Shown one piece after another: positions 8,901-12,225 of a stretch of DNA of 12,225 nucleotides. A program made the position numbers and the translations under genes. Source of the DNA: a bacterium (lineage in GTDB: Bacteria > Planctomycetota > J058 > JAJDCP01); NCBI GenBank assembly GCA_030428695.1, contig JAUIEM010000308.1, positions 1-12,225 on the forward strand, written 5' to 3'. The notes under the pieces are model-generated. The model was not told the origin of the DNA, did not search any database, and saw only the letters and a program-made list of their open reading frames with translations. How positions within the stretch are numbered: the stretch's first letter is position 1; every line of letters begins with the position of its first letter.

Positions 8901-10820
8901 ATGGCGAAGAACCTTCCGGGACGGGTCGTCGAGACTCCGCCCGGCGGCGCGGTGCGCGGATTCTGGAAGCTCGGGCGGCTGATCGCGCGGCCCTTCTCGA
9001 TCTTCGAGATGTTCTTCCGTGTGCGCGAGAGCGTCTCCACCGGCCTGCAGTTGACCCTCGGGGCGTTGTTCCTCGTCGCGATGTTCGGTCTGTGGTGTCT
9101 CGCCACCGACCTGCCCGAGTGGGTGAAGTCGGTCGTCGTCACCGTCAACGACGACTACCGGCTGCGGGTCGGCCAGGAGGTCGAGCTGGTGGTCTCGCGG
9201 GAGGACGCGAAGCTGCGTGCGGTCAACACCCGCACCGGCCGCGTCGGCAAGCCCCTCGAGCCCCCGCGGCTCGCGCCCGAGGCGATTCCCGCCCTGACCC
9301 TGGCGAACTATCCGGGCTTGATCAGCTACGTCGCCGAGGAGTCGATCGGCTTCGGCGCGATCCGCGAGGTCGGTGACGGCACCCTCGAGGCGGAGGCGCT
9401 GATCCCGGTCAACCTGCGCCGGGCCCAGCTCGGTCCGCCGAAGTCGATGCTCCAGATCGAGAAGGGCGACCCGATCCGCTTCTGGCTGGAGAACCACGAG
9501 GTGCGCATCTCGGCGGTCGAGCTCGGCAGCCGCGCGCCCCGCTGGACCTACCAGCTGCCGGAGAAGTACCGCGACACGCCTCCCGAAGAGCTGCGTCCGT
9601 TCACCTACGAGCGCTACCCCGAGCTGCTCGACGCCCTGGCCGAGTCGGTCGGGGTCCAGCTCGGGCGTTTCGAGCAGGAGACCATGCGCGACATGGTCAT
9701 CGACAAGAAGGTGATCGGCTATGTCGAAGACCCCGCGGCCGCGGACGCGCGCGGCCTCGGCCCGCGCAACCCGCAGCCGGCGATCAGCGTCGGCGAGCGC
9801 CTGCTGCTCACCCTCGACCGGCAGAAGGCCGAGATCCAGGTGCTGCTCGACCGCGAGCGGCCCTTCGGAGCGATCGACATCCCGATCAAGGAGACGCTGT
9901 TCTCGGCCGAGGCCCAACCGGCGGTCGAGCCGGCGAGCTATCCCGAGCTCGCGGAGATGATGCTCGGCTACGGCCTGCGGGTCACCGACTCGGCCGGGGT
10001 GCAGGTGTCGATCTCCGACCTCGAGGCCGCGCGCCGGCTGGGGCTCGGGCTCTTCCGCCCGTCGGAGATCCGGATCATCAGCCGCTACACCCTGCCGAGT
10101 CCGGGCGAGATCTTCGAGGAGCTCCAGCCCTTCCTGCTCGAGGACACATCCCACAAGGCCACCGCCTGGGCGGACATGTCGACGGCTGAGAAGGGCCTGG
10201 ACATCGCCCTCAACAGCCGCCTGACCCGGCACTCCCTGGCGACGATCTGGCGCATCCTCGTCGGCTTCTCGCTCGGGGTGCTGCTCGGCCTGCCCCTCGG
10301 CATCGCGATGGGAGCCTTCGGTAAGACCCGCTACGTCTTCGAGCCCTACCACCTGCTGCTCCTGTACCTGCCGCTGCCGGCGGTGACCGGGCCTCTCGCG
10401 GCGGCGTTCGGGGCCGGAGAGACCTTCGCCTACGGCTTCCTCGCGGTCGCGACGACCGTCGTGGTGCTGCCGTTCACGATCAGCTGCCTCAACCAGGTGC
10501 CGGACGTGTACGTCGACACCGGCCGCACCCTCGGCGCGACGCGCTGGCAGATCGTGCGCCGGGTGCTGGTCGGCACCTCCCTCGCGGACATCGTCAAGGG
10601 CCTGAAGCTCGGCTTCGCCGTCTGCTTCACCTGGGTGCTGATCGCGGAGACCTTCGGCCTGGACGCCGGCCTCGGCTACCTGCTGCAGCTGTACCTCAAG
10701 CGCAGCCTGACCGAGCGCATGTACCTGGTGATCTTCGTGATCTTCCTGTTGGCGATCCTCTTCAACTACCTCTGGAACAAGCTGATCTACATCCTGTTCC
10801 CCCACCAGCGGGCGAAGTGA
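8901..10820 (+). CDS. ABC transporter permease (SsuC/TauC type) with a large repeated periplasmic insertion
   Basis: A 639-residue inner-membrane permease, more than twice the usual 250-290. Residues 1-48 are cytoplasmic, and the first membrane helix is about 50-68. The family's LPSPGEI motif (398-404) normally follows soon after, but here about 330 residues intervene. They contain three divergent repeats, each a G-centred beta segment (G91, G189, G298), a tyrosine-proline helix (YPGL 137, YPEL 239, YPEL 347) and an LG/GLG turn. The core then resumes: helices about 447-471, 483-503, 508-530, 570-586 and 606-628, with a cytoplasmic EAA-type loop (DTGRTLGATRW, 539-549) that contacts the ATPase. 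The start has AAGGAG 6 bases upstream (8889-8894). It lies between the binding-protein gene and the ATPase gene; its stop is one base before the next ATG. The transported substrate is unknown. Confidence 0.9.
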   Translation: MAKNLPGRVVETPPGGAVRGFWKLGRLIARPFSIFEMFFRVRESVSTGLQLTLGALFLVAMFGLWCLATDLPEWVKSVVVTVNDDYRLRVGQEVELVVSREDAKLRAVNTRTGRVGKPLEPPRLAPEAIPALTLANYPGLISYVAEESIGFGAIREVGDGTLEAEALIPVNLRRAQLGPPKSMLQIEKGDPIRFWLENHEVRISAVELGSRAPRWTYQLPEKYRDTPPEELRPFTYERYPELLDALAESVGVQLGRFEQETMRDMVIDKKVIGYVEDPAAADARGLGPRNPQPAISVGERLLLTLDRQKAEIQVLLDRERPFGAIDIPIKETLFSAEAQPAVEPASYPELAEMMLGYGLRVTDSAGVQVSISDLEAARRLGLGLFRPSEIRIISRYTLPSPGEIFEELQPFLLEDTSHKATAWADMSTAEKGLDIALNSRLTRHSLATIWRILVGFSLGVLLGLPLGIAMGAFGKTRYVFEPYHLLLLYLPLPAVTGPLAAAFGAGETFAYGFLAVATTVVVLPFTISCLNQVPDVYVDTGRTLGATRWQIVRRVLVGTSLADIVKGLKLGFAVCFTWVLIAETFGLDAGLGYLLQLYLKRSLTERMYLVIFVIFLLAILFNYLWNKLIYILFPHQRAK

Positions 10821-10821
10821 T

Positions 10822-11862
<1,041 letters not shown>

Positions 11863-11953
11863 CTCCGGTTGGCGCGCGGCGCCGAGACTTGGTGTGAGGC
11901 ACCAGGCTGCCCCTCGTGGGCCCGCACACGGCCCCGCTCGAGACCTGGCAAAA

Positions 11954-11986
11954 GATTCGCTGGGTCTGGTAGCGGGGCCACGAATC
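11954..11986. repeat. Inverted repeat between the ATPase gene and the next gene
   Basis: GATTCG (11954-11959) pairs with CGAATC (11981-11986). TGG and CCA (11961-11963, 11978-11980) extend the stem past one bulged C. No T-run follows. It sits just before a possible -10 box and could be an operator or an mRNA hairpin. The 170-bp gap holds no other clear feature. Confidence 0.4.
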
Positions 11987-11994
11987 TGTAGAAT
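11966..11994 (+). promoter_or_regulatory. Possible promoter for the gene at 12033
   Basis: TAGAAT (11989-11994) matches a -10 box at 5 of 6 positions. With a 17-bp spacer the -35 is CTGGTA, a weak match. The inverted repeat overlaps it. Read-through from the transporter operon is equally possible. Confidence 0.25.
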
Positions 11995-12017
11995 GGTCAC
12001 CCGTTGAAACACGCACC

Positions 12018-12024
12018 AGGAGGG
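12018..12024 (+). promoter_or_regulatory. Strong ribosome binding site for the GTG at 12033
   Basis: AGGAGGG lies 8 bases before GTG at 12033. The near-perfect site and spacing are the main support for the gene start. Confidence 0.75.
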
Positions 12025-12032
12025 AATTTCCC

Positions 12033-12225
12033 GTGGCGGAAAAGAAGAAGGGCTCCTTGCTCGGGAAGATCGTATTGCTGCTGTTCATCATCGTGATCGT
12101 CGGTGTCCCGGCGCACATGATCGGCCGCGCCGCGCGGGCCTACGCCGCCGGCCCGTCCCTGCTGTGGATCGGTCAGGGCCTGCAGCGCCAGCCGCGTGGC
12201 GGCAACGTCGTGCGCGCGATTGCGG
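12033..12225 (+). CDS. N-terminally membrane-anchored protein of unknown function (partial, cut by window end)
   Basis: The first 64 codons of a gene that continues past the window. The GTG start has a strong ribosome binding site. The protein opens with a lysine-rich stretch (MAEKKKGSLLGK), then one hydrophobic helix (about 13-28, IVLLLFIIVIVGVP), then an Arg/Ala/Gly-rich segment. By the positive-inside rule the N-terminus is cytoplasmic and the rest periplasmic. Alternatively it is an uncleaved signal, or the first helix of a larger membrane protein. I do not recognise the family. It follows the transporter ATPase by 170 bp on the same strand and may belong to the same system. Confidence 0.7.
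   Translation, partial: MAEKKKGSLLGKIVLLLFIIVIVGVPAHMIGRAARAYAAGPSLLWIGQGLQRQPRGGNVVRAIA

Overview
The window is GC-rich and dense with genes, with short gaps and strong third-position GC bias. It looks like the chromosome of a high-GC Gram-negative bacterium: there is an OmpA-type peptidoglycan-binding domain, an export signal, and aerobic benzoyl-CoA genes. A proteobacterial, myxobacterial or related environmental lineage fits. I cannot place it more precisely from sequence alone, and I see no phage, transposon, CRISPR or RNA gene.

Left half, minus strand (about 6263 down to 1): hflX (ribosome-associated GTPase), then boxC, boxB and a fused enoyl-CoA hydratase / 3-hydroxyacyl-CoA dehydrogenase. 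BoxB and BoxC are the epoxidase and ring-opening lyase of the aerobic CoA-dependent benzoate pathway (the box pathway). The fused enzyme can supply the hydration and oxidation steps that take dehydroadipyl-CoA to 3-oxoadipyl-CoA. boxC and boxB overlap by one base (TGATG). The reductase boxA, the semialdehyde dehydrogenase boxD and a benzoate-CoA ligase are not here. The operon runs off the left edge, exactly at the stop codon of the fusion.

Centre: a divergent control region (6264-6536) separates hflX from a plus-strand gene of the 6-pyruvoyl/6-carboxytetrahydropterin synthase family (queD-like). That gene appears to have its promoter placed so that its mRNA would be leaderless. The region also holds an imperfect direct repeat.

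Right half, plus strand (about 7028 to the end): an ABC transporter operon with a strong-looking promoter (TTGACA, 18 bp, TATCGT). Its first gene is a periplasmic NMT1/SsuA-type binding protein fused to a C-terminal OmpA-like peptidoglycan-binding domain. The second is an SsuC/TauC-type permease with an insertion of roughly 330 residues after its first membrane helix, made of three divergent repeats of about 100 residues. The third is an SsuB/TauB-type ATPase with an acidic N-terminal tail. A perfect 11-bp hairpin lies between the first and second genes. A fourth reading frame, with an N-terminal membrane anchor and a strong ribosome binding site, begins at 12033 and is cut by the window end.

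The most unusual content is this transporter. Its binding protein looks anchored to the cell wall and its permease carries a large extra periplasmic module, which suggests a wall-tethered, envelope-spanning uptake complex of unknown substrate.
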